Assembly (NCBI GenBank): GCA_963921425.1
Contig: OY992834.1
Span: 21,775,923-21,839,922 of the forward strand
Length of the DNA: 64,000 bases
Direction of reading: 5' to 3'
Source of the DNA: Dryas octopetala
Taxonomy: Eukaryota; Streptophyta; Magnoliopsida; Rosales; Rosaceae
Part shown: piece by piece, positions 34,230-46,527 of the stretch
Layout of the letters: the number at the start of each line of letters is the position of its first letter
Numbering within the stretch: the first letter of the stretch is position 1
Made by a program: the position numbers and the translations under genes
Notes under the pieces: generated by a model
The model's input: the letters and a program-made list of their open reading frames with translations, nothing else
Databases searched by the model: none
Told to the model about the DNA's origin: nothing

Positions 34230-37200
34230 TGACAGGACCGCCCCCGGATTCCACCCTGAAACCCGAAGAGGTCCTGCGGGAATCCAAATTCAAGGAAAAT
34301 CCTACCGAAAATTCGGCAGAACCTCCCCTGAAAATGGACTAACCCAGAAATTTCAAAACCTGTTAAAACACTTCTAAGATATCAATCACCTCTACCACAA
34401 TCCAAAAATAAAATCTCAGGCCCACAACAAGTAATACAACTCTAATCAGAGCACATCTAATCGACTATACAATCATATCTCATTTTAATAATTTCAAGGG
34501 AAGACTTTGACCCTATTATACCAATAAGTTGGAGATGTGAAACTCGAATGCCTCGACGTGGTACGGTCCGACCTCGGTGATCACTACCTGGGGGGAAACG
34601 TCAAAAACAAAATGTGAGAAAACTCTCTGTGAGTGGACAAAATAAAGAAACAAAACATTAAGTGATTCATCATTTCAAATTCCTTTAAAATCAAATCTCC
34701 ACTAAGACATCACGTCACTCTTTGAAATCCCCCAGTTTTAAAACAATTTTTCAAGCTTAAGAGTATTATAAAACTAATGGAACTCAAGGAAAAGATAATT
34801 CAAAACACATTTCCCAATAGCAAATAATTTAATTTAACGAAATCATAAAAATAATAAAATCGAAATCATTATAAAACTCGAAAAGTAGTTCTCACTTAAA
34901 ATCCATATTTAACTCTTGAAGATACCAATTTCGTCTTCCACCATGCTATATACCCTGAATAACCTGGCCATACACTTGTGCGGAATTCCTGCATCGCACA
35001 GGCAGGCAATATCCTGGCCATACACACGCGTGGAGTAAATCCAACACGTGCAGGCAATATCCTGGCCATACACACGTGTGAATAAATCAGCACGTGCAGG
35101 CAATCCTGGTCATACGTGCACGCAGAGCAGCCCCCAAAGGGCGAAGCATCCCGACACACGGCCCAAAGCCTATATGTGTGCCGTGATGGGTCCCAAAGAC
35201 CTATCCAATCCGATTACCTGGAGGGTACTGCAAGGGTGGTTTGAAAACCATTTTTCTATAATCCAAATATATCATTTTTTCACCAAAAATAAATATCAAG
35301 GTACTTCCCCAAAAGAAACTTAAAATCCATAAGTCAACATACGAAATCCGAATCAAAGTCAATATACATAAATCAAACTAATACTTTTCGACAAAACGAT
35401 TTATTAAATGAACTATGTATATAAGATAAGAAATTAAATTTCTTCCTCAAAGCCCAACAACTCACTAAAACCAACATGTAAATATATGTTTTAAAACTTA
35501 TTTATGAAGCATTTGAAATCCGAAATCCAACATTTCCCAAAGATAAAAATAATACATTTTTATAATCTTACTTGAAGACCCAAAAGTCCACTCTGATTTA
35601 CTAATTCTCAATTAAAACTCAAGATACTTAACGTAACTAAAATAATGGAAATTCAGGAAATTCTTTTGAAAGGTCAAAGTTCACTCATACTTATTATTTC
35701 TCAATCAAACTCAAATAATCAATATAAAGCACAAATTTCATAAAATTATTTAAAGAAACAAACGTCCACTCACAGTTTAACCGATCAATGTCTAATCCTT
35801 TCCGGAATATGTTCCCATTTCACGATTCCTTATTGTTCGTCACTAGAAATAGCCAAAAGACGAAGCTTCATCCACCTTCCTCGCGTTCCCTATCTTTCGT
35901 GACTCGATTTAAGATTCCGATAATCGATCTACACTGAAATTGGAATCCTCGAGTAAACCCAGCCTGTCCAAACAACCAAATGTCACACTTGATTCCCAAT
36001 GGTCTCACATAAAATAATACAAGCTAAAAGCGGTCGAAAAAGGAGTTGATCGCCACCCATGGTGGCTGTCTGATCCTAAGCAACACACAACCTCCACCAA
36101 GAACGTACCCGGGGCTGGAAATTGGCTTTTGGGATCCTAAGGAGGCTGAACTACCAGGAAATTTCTCCACCCACCGCCACAAGCAGTGATGGCAGCAGCA
36201 ACAACACCTGCATAAGGGGGTTTTTACTCAGAAATCAACACAATTACAACTTAGGTACCTCACTTGTACAAAAAAAACAATTTATTTCCAACTCATAACT
36301 GCCCAAATGAAGGTGAACCCGAAATGGGTTTTAGACCCAAAAATTCAACTTCACAAATTACCCAAAATTGACAAGCAATACCTTAAGGGAATGGAAGGCC
36401 ATGATGAGGGGAGAAAAACCCACCAAGAATCAAGTTGATCGGAGCTCGGAGGTGGCCGGAATCGGCAAATGAAACCGGCGGTGGAGCTGACTTTTCCGGG
36501 CCGATTTCTGCTCGAGGGAGTACTGGTCGGCGAAGGGAGCAAGGGGAAGGATGACTGGCTCACGGGGATCACGTTGGTGGTCTTGCGCCGCCGGGAAGGT
36601 AGCCGGAGTGCTGGGTTCGGGCTGAAGCTGCCTCGTGCACAGGGAGAGTCGAGAGAGAGAAGATGTGCGAGAGGAGAGAGAAGGTGAAACATGAGAGATA
36701 TGGGGAGGGAGAGAGATGGACGGCGAGTAGCTGGGTGGAGGTCTCGCCGCCTTTGGTCGCCGGACGAGCGAGTTCTCGCCGGATGAGATGATCGGCCAGA
36801 GAGAGGGAGAGAAAAGAGAAATCTGGGGGGGGGGGGGTGTGTGTGAGGAGAGAGAGAGAGATAGGAATTTAAATAAAAATTTGGGTCTTTCTAGAAATCC
36901 CTAGAACACAAAAGTCTAAAATGCCCCCCAAACTTTGTTCGTCTGTAAAATCCAAACTGTAACTCCGTTTTACGCGTGCTTCGTGTCTACGAACTCGTGG
37001 GATCGGGATCTATCCAACGGGCCAAAAGTCAAAAAGGAACGCCCACTAATTTTAAAAGTCAACTTTGGGGTCAAGTCTAATTTAAAACGAAAATTTAAAA
37101 TAAATCCAATACAATTTATTTCTCAATAAATTCCCAAAATAATCACAATGAATTCTCCAAATCTTTAAAATACTTTTCGAAATAAAACTTAGAAAAATAC

Positions 37201-37412
37201 ATGGTCTTACAAATTTTTAAATGAAACATTTTAAATCTAAATTAAAATTTTAACTAACGTTAAATCAATTTCAATGAAAACGTCGAATAAACTCTCAAAG
37301 TAATGAAAAAAAATTTCCAAGGTCGCAAAAACTGAACTTCCTTGAAACTCTCTTAAAACCAAGTTAAATAAAAAATTTAATCTTCCAGTAAAATTTGGAT
37401 CGAGTCGTTACA
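34230..37412 (-). repeat. 5' LTR (full length)
   Basis: 3,183 bp. It contains the subrepeat block at 34,960-35,100, G- and GA-rich runs at about 36,650-36,860 and the CCGTTTTACGCGTGCTTCGT block at 36,955. The 12-bp direct repeats AATACTTTTCGA at 35,380-35,391 and 37,169-37,180 bound exactly the segment missing from the 3' LTR. Confidence 0.93.
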
Positions 37413-38041
37413 AGCGTTGCAACAGTTCTTTCAAAAGGAATCCAACGATGCCATTGTCGTTTTTCTCTTCCAAAAATCTCTGATGTTCTCAAGAATAATA
37501 GATTTGAATTTGATAAAACATACATATACACATTTAGAATTAATAGTAGAAATAAATAATACGGTTTCAGTTCTTACCCAGGCATAAGTACTGAAAATGA
37601 ATGTACCACTTTCTTGTATCTCTTCTTGCAATATGTGATTATATAAGTCGACAACCTATGTTTTGTGATGAATTTCAATGTTAGAAATTAGTATTTTAAG
37701 GTATAAGAAGTATATAAGAAATGAAATTGAGCATGTGTTACTTTCATGCTTTTATCTTACATTATTTGCCACATCATGCTCTTTGATCAACTGATCCACA
37801 TCCTCGCGTGATACTGTCCATCCAGGTTTACCACACCAATAGAATTCACTGTTTGATAAAGAAAACAATTTCAGTTACAGTATAAATTTAATTGCAGTGT
37901 GAAGATTCACCGTGTAAAATTTACTATTCATATTTAGTTTCTGTTTGAATGTAGCAATTCAGTTTCAGTGTTGAAATTTAGTTTCAATCTAGTATTGTAG
38001 TGAAACTTAATATGTAAAAAGATTGAGTTTATTTGACTTAC

Positions 38042-39060
38042 TCAAATTCAGCTTCTTTCCAATAATATATGATTTGTGCTTTCAATTCAGGTTCCATCAT
38101 CTTGTACACTGCATATTTGCCCCATGAGATTTTTCTCCTCTTTTGATCTACTACTGCTGAATCAACAGTTGCAGTGGTTTGAGTGTTGTCGAGTTCCTCA
38201 AGATCATCAGTTTTCACTTCATCAGGACCCACTTGTGAAATTGGCATTGCAAATTCGGCAGTTTTGATGGTAGTCCTTGTCTTTTTCTTTCCACAGTCAT
38301 AATCGAATTCAGGGTACTCCAACTTCTTCCTCTTTCTTTGTTTCATTCGTAATATTGCTGACAGGTTTTGGATGAAATGCTTATTTGATATCTTTAATGC
38401 CTGGCAGGGAGTTTCAGGAGTATTCTTTTCCTTCAAGAACACTACCTCTTTGATGAGTTCGTTCTTGATGTGGATTATTTCACTTTGGATGCCTTTTAGG
38501 TTCTTGATCTCAAGCTCTAGGCTGCAGTTCTCAGTCGCTATTGCCAAAAGGTCATTACTCATTTCCTTCACATGTTCATTCAATCCATTTACATGTTCAT
38601 TTAGAGATGCATTTGTAGCATGCAACATGTGCATCTGAAATTCAACTTCAGAATTTTTTTGTTTTTCAATTTGCAACATGTGCTTCAGTTTTTCATTCTT
38701 TCTCTTTTTTTCCTGTAACTGTTCACAAAGTTTGTCAGCTTCCTCTTTCAGCATGTTGAATTGATGTTTTAGATCATTCATTTCTCGTGTAAGCTCCTCA
38801 TTCTCAGTCATTTCTTCTGCCAGCATTTCTTGAGTCGATATTCTTTGATATTCGACTCCATGTGGAACTTCAATTTGCCTATAATTTTCTGCCATTTCTC
38901 TCAGATAATGATCTTCCAATGAGCCAACAATGTCTTGAAAAACATCATTGCCGCTTGTATGGTCTCCACCTTCCACATCTTCAATTTCAGTTGCAGCATC
39001 AGATTCAGTTTCAGTTGCACTGCTGTCAGACTCAGTCCCTTCTTCTTTATTTTCAGTTTC
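38042..39060 (-). pseudogene. Coiled-coil exon of the Ulp1-like gene
   Basis: Over 300 codons are open on the minus strand. Long heptad-like stretches (EEMTENEELTREMNDLKHQF, KLCEQLQEKKRKNEKLKHML) predict a coiled coil. They are followed by the basic RMKQRKRKKLEYPEFDYDCG and a tail ending YYWKEAEFE at a GTAAGT donor. It joins the YWCGKPGW exon at 37,848 in frame. Despite the open frame, I treat it as part of the broken gene because stops lie upstream. Confidence 0.7.
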
Positions 39061-39099
39061 TGGTTTATCCTCATCTTTGTTTTCCTCTTATTTTGGGTT

Positions 39100-39345
39100 G
39101 TCGTTTTTCCCCTTTGCAGTGTCATCCACTTGTTCTTCCTCATCAGATTCAGTTTCAATGTTTCCACCTTGCTCTTCTTCCTCATCCTCACTTCCTTCCT
39201 CACCATCGCTTTTTCCCTCATCCTCCTCATCAGATTCAGTTTCAGTGTTTCTACCTTGCTCTTCTTCCTCATCCTCACTTCCTTCCTCATCATTGTTTTT
39301 TCCATCATCCTCCTCATTAGATTCAGTTTCAATGTGTCCACCTTG
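39100..39345 (-). repeat. Acidic 29-residue repeat coding region
   Basis: On the minus strand about three units with an 87-bp period encode variants of NIETESDEEDEGKSDGEEGS followed by EDEEEEQG. One in-frame TAA at about 39,088 separates it from the coiled-coil exon, otherwise in the same frame. Confidence 0.8.
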
Positions 39346-40438
39346 CTGTTCTATCTCATCATCGATCACTTTCTTTCTCACCATCGCTTTTTTCCTCATC
39401 TTTCTCTGCAGCCTCATCCAGTACTTTGTATTTATTTTTCGGACCCTCTTGGTTTGTATGTCTTTGCCTGATCCTTACGTTCTTTCTTGTCATCTGCACA
39501 GTTGCAATATAAGGTATTGCAATAATAGTTATAATACAATAATTTCACACTTTGCAGATAATGTTTTTTTCACTTACCATTTTTTACTAATGACATGTCT
39601 TCTTGAAAATCATCATCATCATCATCCTCATTACCACTGTCAACATCTTGTTCTGCAAACTGCACATTTATATTAGTGTTAGTATCATTGAGAAAGCAGT
39701 TTCAGTCAATTACAGTTAATTAGAATATGAATTTTTACCTTTATATCTGCAAGTTTTGTCTTTCTCAAAGCTGCACTCAATTTCAACAAGTCCCACTTTA
39801 CAATTGTTGGACTCATGTGTTCTCTTTCTTCTATTGGTTTTATAACTCTAGTTTTCTTACAAAACCAATACTGTGAAGATACAATAAATAAATATATAGT
39901 TACAATCATATCAACATATTGTAAAATAATGTTAATAAAAATCTTAAAAATGTAATTACGTACCAAAATCATTATAGCACATCCACTGATAGAACTGCCA
40001 TGTGGACTATTCCTTAAATTATTTCTCAAGAAATCACTTATGGTTGTTGCCCATGCAAACGATTTCATTTTCTTGATATTTTCTATTGGGGAGATAAAAT
40101 TTCATGCAAGTGTGTACTCCGAATTTGCAAAGAAGATGATAGTTAACATCAATAAGCCTCACCACATATCTGTTTTGTCTTCTTCAAGGGCTTTTATAAG
40201 TGCATTTCAAGTTTCTTTTTTGGTCACTCTTGTGTCTTCGCTGAAACAGCTCTTTGCAAAACTTGAATCGGATCTTGTGCAGTCAGAGTTGTTGATTTGT
40301 ACTTCCTTTCCATTACTTGGCAACCCAAACATCTTTGCAACATCTTGAACTTCAATTGATTCAAAACTTTCCCCAGTTTTGAATTTGTGTGTTGTTGTGT
40401 CATACAAAATGAGGATATAGTGGATCTGTTGGTCTGAT

Positions 40439-40966
40439 TGTAACGCCCCGAACCTCGGGCCCATAAAAATACAGAACGTCAAACCTTTTAAATCTGTTTT
40501 CTCTTTCTTTTGAGTCATGCACATAAATATAAATAAATAAATTTCTTTCAAATAAAATATTTATGTAAAACCTCTGTATAAAAACATTTAAACAAAACAA
40601 TGTGGGTCCCATTGCCTCGACTTCTTCTCACTGCTTTTTCAACCTGCTTAACCTGGAAAACACAAATAACCACACTGCACCATATCCATGGTACACCGGG
40701 TCATTCAAACAAACAACCCGGTAAGCTCACTAAAGCTCATATGAGTGAAATGAAGAAATAATTATCCTAAATAATTTCCTCAATTTTCGTACTCAATAAA
40801 TAATCCACAATAAAATCCAAGCATAAATAATAAATATCCAATCACATAATATTTCATTCACCAATGATCCAAGCATCAAGATAATCAAAATTCCTCGTAT
40901 CCACATCAAATCCCACTAATAAATATCCAATCACATAACATCGATGATTTTTCAGTCAAGTTTTCA
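40439..40966 (+). mobile_element. Truncated or solo gypsy LTR start
   Basis: The sequence TGTAACGCCCCGAACCTCGG begins exactly where the Ulp1-like frame stops. TGTAACGCCCCG is a typical plant gypsy LTR start. The far end is lost at the copia gag remnant. Two copies of AATAAATATCCAATCACATA lie at about 40,827 and 40,918. Confidence 0.55.
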
Positions 40967-40967
40967 C

Positions 40968-41716
40968 TCACTTCTTTGACACTTGCAAAGCAATATCCAT
41001 TGATTTTTTGCTGTCCCTTTCATCCATTTTAAGCTCCAACTCAAAAGTTTTAAGCTTTTCTATTAATTTACCAATTTTAAGTTCATCCAAGTTTTGGACT
41101 TCTTGAATTGCATGTTTCTTAGATTGGAACCTTTTAGGTAGAGATCTAAGGACCTTTTGGACAATGGTAGACTCCTCATAGGGTTTTCCTAAGGACATGA
41201 CTTCATTTGTAAGGGTTTCCAACCTTTCATAGAACTTGGAAAAAGACTTATTTCTTCAAATTTGGCATGAACCATTTGAAACTTAAGTGACCTAATTAAC
41301 TTGTTTGTCCCCTTCATGAACAACCCTAAGCATGTTCCAAGTTTGCCTAGCCGTGACACAATGTTATATGTGTGCAAATTGTGAGGATGATAGTGCAGTG
41401 ACAATAGCATTTCTAGCCTTCTTTTGTTGGAGCTAGAGGTCGTGACTTCGGCTACAGACCATTCAGACTTAGGCTTAGGTATTTTAATCCTATCAACAAT
41501 TTGTGTGGGAGGAATTCACTCAACAGTGAGATACTCATAGGCCAATTCATCATATGCATCTAAAAAAATTTTAAATTTCTCTCTCCAAGCAGCATAGTTG
41601 CTGCCATCAAAAAAAAGGAGGGGAGTTACAAGACCCTGCAACTCGATCTCTTTCCATCTAGACTCACCTAAAACCAAACGACACCCTAGGAGATCTCTAT
41701 TTGCTTTTAAAGTAGC
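40968..41716 (-). pseudogene. Ty1/copia gag (UBN2-type) remnant
   Basis: The minus strand reads in pieces AAWREKFKIFLDAYDELAYE, KIPKPKSEWSVAEVTTSSSN, then METLTNEVMSLGKPYEEST, VQKVLRSLPKRFQSKKHAIQ and LKIGKLIEKLKTFELELK. This order is the gag polypeptide of copia-type elements. Several frameshifts and stops break it, and no pol follows. The PBS lies directly upstream, so this is the 5' end of an element. Confidence 0.82.
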
Positions 41717-41728
41717 GCTCTGATACCA
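41717..41728 (-). promoter_or_regulatory. Copia primer binding site
   Basis: TGGTATCAGAGC on the minus strand, the initiator-methionine tRNA site, just upstream of the gag remnant. Confidence 0.85.
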
Positions 41729-44463
41729 ATTAAAGGTTGGTATTAGGTGATTTAACTACCTAATCAACTTGATTAAAACCACAATCAGTAATCACACCCC
41801 AATTTTTGTTTACGTACGTGATAACTCAGGGACTAATCAAACAAACTTAAATCTAAAGCTACAAATTGACACTCGAAAAATAAAATACAAATTTTGTAGC
41901 CAACACAAATCAAACACACACAAGGATTAAGTAACAACCTATACACTTAGAGGACCCATCACGTACAGTAGGCATCCCAGTGTTATCCACAACTATAGTG
42001 GTGTGTAATTAACTGAATAGTTCAATATAACATATAATAACATTAAGCATAAATGTTCAAAGAAGATTCGTGTTTAAATGTTAAGTATGTCAGTAAACAT
42101 CATGACATAGAATGAAGAAGAAAGCACACAAGATATTCACCCAGAAAAACCACAAAGGGTAAAAACTGGAGGTCTTTTTCAGCTGACCAGGCAATGTACT
42201 ATGTAGGAGGTTCAATACAAATGCAGCATACAACACACAAGCTCAATCACTAAGTCCTAAAATAAGTGGCAGCTTCTTACCTCTTCGTGCAACTTCCATA
42301 AGCTAGGCAATCAGTCAATCATGAAGTAAGCAACTCAATTTCCAAGATCATCAACCCATGGCACCGATTCAGATTAAGCACAGCAGATTCTTCAATGTAT
42401 GAACATAAAATGCAGATTTGGATTCTATAAAAATCAACCTCCTCAAGCTAAAGACATGAAAAAACTAATGGAAAATTCTAGATATAAAACCAAAATGAGA
42501 GTGTTTAAAAATTTGTGAAAACTTCAAGAACTCACTCAACACATTCAAATTTTAGAAAATCGAAAACAAGTTAAGAAAATAATTTTAGTTTTTGAAATTC
42601 AAAACTATTTTCTTACTTGAAAAGATGAGCTATCACCAATGACCTAAAAAATCTCAAGAACATGCACACCTAAAAATAATGTCCATCTACTACAAAGAAA
42701 ATAGTTTGATTCAAACCTGTACCACGACACCAACATGCTTACCTGCCCGTGCCACCTGGAAGCCAACCAATGGCTCTCCACAAAAGACAAATTGAAGGCA
42801 TATTCTTGGTGTCCCAGAAAAGAATCCTAGTACAGCTATAGATGGAGCTGTAAATCAACAAATTCCTCATTTTGCAAACTTCCCAAAAAGAGAAGATGAT
42901 GAATAGTGAAAGAGACAGCCAAAACATGTGCCAAACATGTGAATTCATTTAGTTGATGAATATGCATGTGCAGTGCACATGTGATGAAAAATGTCCTTAT
43001 GATCAGTGACAACTTGACGAACAAACTTAAAATTGATTTCGTTAAATGCATGAAATGTTTTATACCTTCGGGTCTTTTTCATTGCCACATCAATCTTGAA
43101 TTCTTCACCCCAATTGTTCTTGGTCCTAACTCTGTCCTAGAGCTTGTGAGAGTAATAATTGAAATACATTGATTTTGGCAGGGAAACGCCAATTCTTAAA
43201 TCCTAAAACCAACACTTTCTCTATACTCATTCTTCCCATCATTTAATCTAGTATGTCAACCTCTAGACAGTTTTGAGCATGGGTGTGGAAACAACACAAG
43301 GTGGAAGGATAAAGGCTTTGGTGGTTTACTATAGGCTTCCTATCAAGAGAAAGAGGTATAATCTTTACCTCTCTTGTTTTAAGTTTTCTTATGCCATGTT
43401 TTACATATTACAACCCATTTGATCTTGGATTTATAACTTGGAAAGTTTGATTTAGTTTCCGCTTGCCATGCTAGTCTCCTAGTTCCCATCAGAGAAATGG
43501 AAAAATTCAACCCTAATTTTCATTTTCTTATCCAATGGTTTCTCGGCAACCAAACGAAGTTCAATCCGAAATTCAAACTGAAGAAATCAAAAATGAAAAT
43601 TAAGAAACTCACAGAGAGATTCTTGAAGCAATGGTGATGACAATTCGTAGAAAGAAAGTCATAGAAAAAGAGAGGAAGTCATAGAGAGAGATGTGAAATT
43701 TGGTTATATTCATATCCCCAATATACCTAACATAAGTAAGTGGATATGATCTATTGACTAAAGTGGTAAAAAGTTAAAAAACTCTTTTGACTTTTATTAG
43801 AATAAAAGGCTCACACTCACTTTTTTGTAATATTGAAATGCTTTAGTGATTTATATGGAATTTTCTATATTCAAATAAATTGAAAGAATAATGGAAAAAT
43901 ATAATATTTGATTTTAATTTTCTTATATATAGCAATTAAGAATAAATATTAAAAAAAAAACAATTAAACATAAATCCAAGCATATCTTAGTTGGTTGAGA
44001 GTTTTATTTGTGTGTATAAGGTTGGACTTTAGATCCAATCAAGTACACCTTGTCTTTATTTTTTACAAAATAAAACATGAATCTTGAAATACTGGAGGGA
44101 CGAAGGCCTGGGTAGTGGAGGTCAGCCGCAGTGGCGGCGGACTTGGAGGCAGGCGGTGGACGGATCTGTAGTGGACAATGGCTAGTAGATGGAGGTCAAC
44201 GACCAGCAATTGCTAGAGCGGTAGTAGACAATGGCTGGTGGACAGAGGTTGGTGACAAGTGATGGTCGATGGCGGCAAAAGACGGTTTTCGAAGGTCGGC
44301 GGATGGTGGCCGAAGGACAGAGGTGGACGGTGGCGAGTAGGCGATGGTTGGATTTAGTGGATGGTAGTGACACATGGTAGAATGTGGTGGATGTGAAATG
44401 ACATGTGGTGGTTGGCTATTGGTGACACATGGTGCTGCCTGTGCGAAGGATTTCAAATAATGT
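41729..44463. other. Non-coding DNA, part likely copia LTR
   Basis: Sequence to the right of the PBS should start with the element's 5' LTR, but I could not fix its far end because no second LTR is visible. No gene was recognised. A degenerate GGTGG/GATGG-rich stretch fills 44,098-44,420; the minus-strand Ser/Pro/His frames over it are compositional. Confidence 0.45.
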
Positions 44464-46196
44464 TGTTTACACCGTAAATATCACGTTGCGCCAATGAAAT
44501 GGCAGAGACCCAGTCAGAAATATGTGTGGCCCAACACGTGAAACCAATCCAAAATTGGAACAAGGGTGTGTTTCAGTCAATTTACTCGAGGCCCCCTCGA
44601 GTAACCATACAATTTGTGCCAAGATGAAGTCTACACCAATTAGGTACCACCCAAATTCCACCTCCTTAATTTCCATCATTTTCCATTACCCATTAATTTA
44701 ATTACCACCCAAATTCCTCCACCAACAAAACATAATCATTCCCTCCCATCTTCATTCCATTTTTTTTCTTCATATTCCTCCACCCACAAAACATAATCAT
44801 TCCCTCCCTTCATTATTCCATTATTTTTCTATATATTCCTCCACCATCAATCAACAATCTAAACACAATTTCAAACAACAACAACAACACACATATGTGA
44901 AAATCCAAACCAAAGAAATCTCTCATCCTCTCTTTCTCTCTTTCAAACACCAATTCCAAGCAAACACTAATTCCAAACAAACACTTCATCTTTTTCAATC
45001 TCTCTCAATCTCATCCTCTCTTTCTCAACTCTCTCTCTCTCTCTCTCTCACATACAAGTAATCAAACAAATCAAAGTCCAAAGCTTGCCCTCCTCATCCT
45101 CTTCCTTTAACTCAAACTCCCTTATCTCTTCACACAAACACTCTCCCCATCTTTCATCCTCAAGCTCACAAGTGTAAACAAACCAATCTCCCACCAAGTA
45201 GTTTTTCCCGTTTCACTAAGTTCATAACTTGCAAGCTCTCTGGATTTCTCAATAGTTCTTGTCAAGTTATTTCTCATCTCTTGTATTTAAGTTAATTCAA
45301 GCATCCTTGTTTTATCTTTTTGTTAGCTCGATCTGCCAGGGTACAACTGTGAGTTTACATTTACATAGAGTAAGTTTATATTTATGATAGCGTATTCTTA
45401 TACCTTCATAAATATTAAATTCCGCATTTAATTAACGTACGTGTGAGTTTTACATTTTTGTATTTTAATTAACATACGTGTGAGTTTATTTTTCATGTAG
45501 AGTAAGTTTATATTATTTTCCGCAATTATTAACAATTGTGAATTTCTTTATTATTAATAATATCTGGATATTATTGAACAAGGACGGATTACCACTAACG
45601 TTCATGATATCTATCTATTATTAATAACTGTGAAATTCTTTTTATTTAACATCTAACTATTCTATAATTACTAACTATTCTGTGAATTTCCTTATTATTA
45701 ATAATATCTGAATATTATTGAACAAAGACAGATTACCACTAACATTCATGATATCTATCTATTATTAATAACTGTGAAATTCCTTTTATATTATATTTGT
45801 TTGTAATTTATATCACAGTTCTATTAGAAAAGTTCTTGTGAAACAAGGCATAAAAAAGAATCCAGACTGAGATAGTTGTTCCTCACTCAGTCGTACAATC
45901 AACTGATCAGAAGTCAGATCCTGGCGCGCAATTCAAATCATTATTAAACTACATAATAATGGCCTTGTGGACAAAATTGGTTTAATAAAATGCCTCTTGG
46001 CTGATGCTTACATCATCCACATTCAACTCAACAAAACGGCCTTTGGGCCGACCTGAATTCAATCCATTTCTGTATCCGGCCTTTAGGCCGTGAACAGTGG
46101 CACGCCCGTACACTATCGCCAAATTTCAAAGAGGACTAACAGTGTTCCTCGTTCAAGGTTCTCGAGACCCAAGTCTAACGAATTTTGAGGGTAACA
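44464..46196 (+). repeat. 5' LTR of Tat element
   Basis: 1,733 bp from TGTTTACACCGTAAATATCA to GAGGGTAACA (TG...CA). The start matches 61,745 onward. It contains a C/T-rich segment (44,930-45,050) and an internal direct repeat: the AATTATTAATAATATCTG-type blocks near 45,547 and 45,688. Confidence 0.92.
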
Positions 46197-46500
46197 TAAT
46201 TTGGTACGCCTAGTGGGACTTATTGAAGTTTCATTTCAACAAAGAAGGACTTCGTGCCAAATTCTTCAAAATCTTTCAAGGAGCAAGACTGGTCCCACAA
46301 CCACACCAAATTCTGTGCTAAACAACATAATTTGGCACGCCCAGTGGGACTTATTGAAGTTTCACTTCAACAAAGAAGGACTTCGGGTCAAATTCTTCAA
46401 AATCCTTCAAGGAGCAAGACTGGTCCCACGACCATACCAAATTCTGTGCTAAACAAAATAATTTGGCACGCCCGTTGGGACTTATTGAAGTTCTATTGAA
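46197..46500 (+). repeat. 131-bp tandem repeat carrying the PBS-like site
   Basis: TTGGTACGCCTAGTGGGACT at 46,201 directly follows the LTR, where the primer site should be. Near-identical versions, TTGGCACGCCCAGTGGGACT at 46,332 and TTGGCACGCCCGTTGGGACT at 46,463, follow at exact 131-bp steps, each inside a longer repeated unit. I do not assign the tRNA. Confidence 0.88.
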
Positions 46501-46527
46501 AAGAAAACGTCATCGTGCCAAATTTTC

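Larger units (their letters stand above)
30611..37412 (-). mobile_element. Non-autonomous Ty3/gypsy-like LTR element (LARD type)
   Basis: A complete insertion on the minus strand: 5' LTR 34,230-37,412, internal region 32,005-34,229 and 3' LTR 30,611-32,004. The LTRs run TG...CA. The flanking 5-mers are AGAGT (30,606-30,610) and AGCGT (37,413-37,417), a duplication with one mismatch. The internal region is only 2.2 kb and has PBS, PPT and a 14-codon gag start but no pol, so it must be mobilised by another element. By eye, shared LTR parts differ at only about a dozen positions in 1.16 kb, which suggests a recent insertion. The target was a coding exon of the Ulp1-like gene. Confidence 0.92.
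37413..40438 (-). pseudogene. Ulp1-like C48 protease gene, 5' part
   Basis: N-terminal portion of the gene continued at 29,801-30,610. On the minus strand a first segment (to 39,964) reads TTHKFKTGESFESIEVQDVA, KMFGLPSNGKEV and KSFAWATTISDFLRNN, like the N-terminal domain of plant transposon-derived Ulp1 proteins. It has in-frame stops at 40,207-40,209, near 40,164 and near 40,108. Later exons are 39,870-39,739 (YWFCKKTRVIKPIEERE), an acidic and coiled-coil exon ending at 38,042, 37,848-37,761 (DEFYWCGKPGWTVSREDV), about 37,656-37,578, and 37,488-37,413. The gene is truncated at 40,438 by another LTR. The stops and both insertions mean no full protein. Confidence 0.75.

Noticed and set aside
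38862..39676. Plus-strand frames opposite the acidic and coiled-coil exon
   Set aside because: Antisense shadows of the minus-strand coding repeats; Phe/Ser/Cys-rich without any motif.
43975..44060. A-box-like TTAGTTGGTTGAGAG
   Set aside because: The matching B box is poor; too weak to call a SINE.
44196..44456. Ser/Pro/His-rich minus-strand frame
   Set aside because: Lies in a degenerate GGTGG repeat; compositional.
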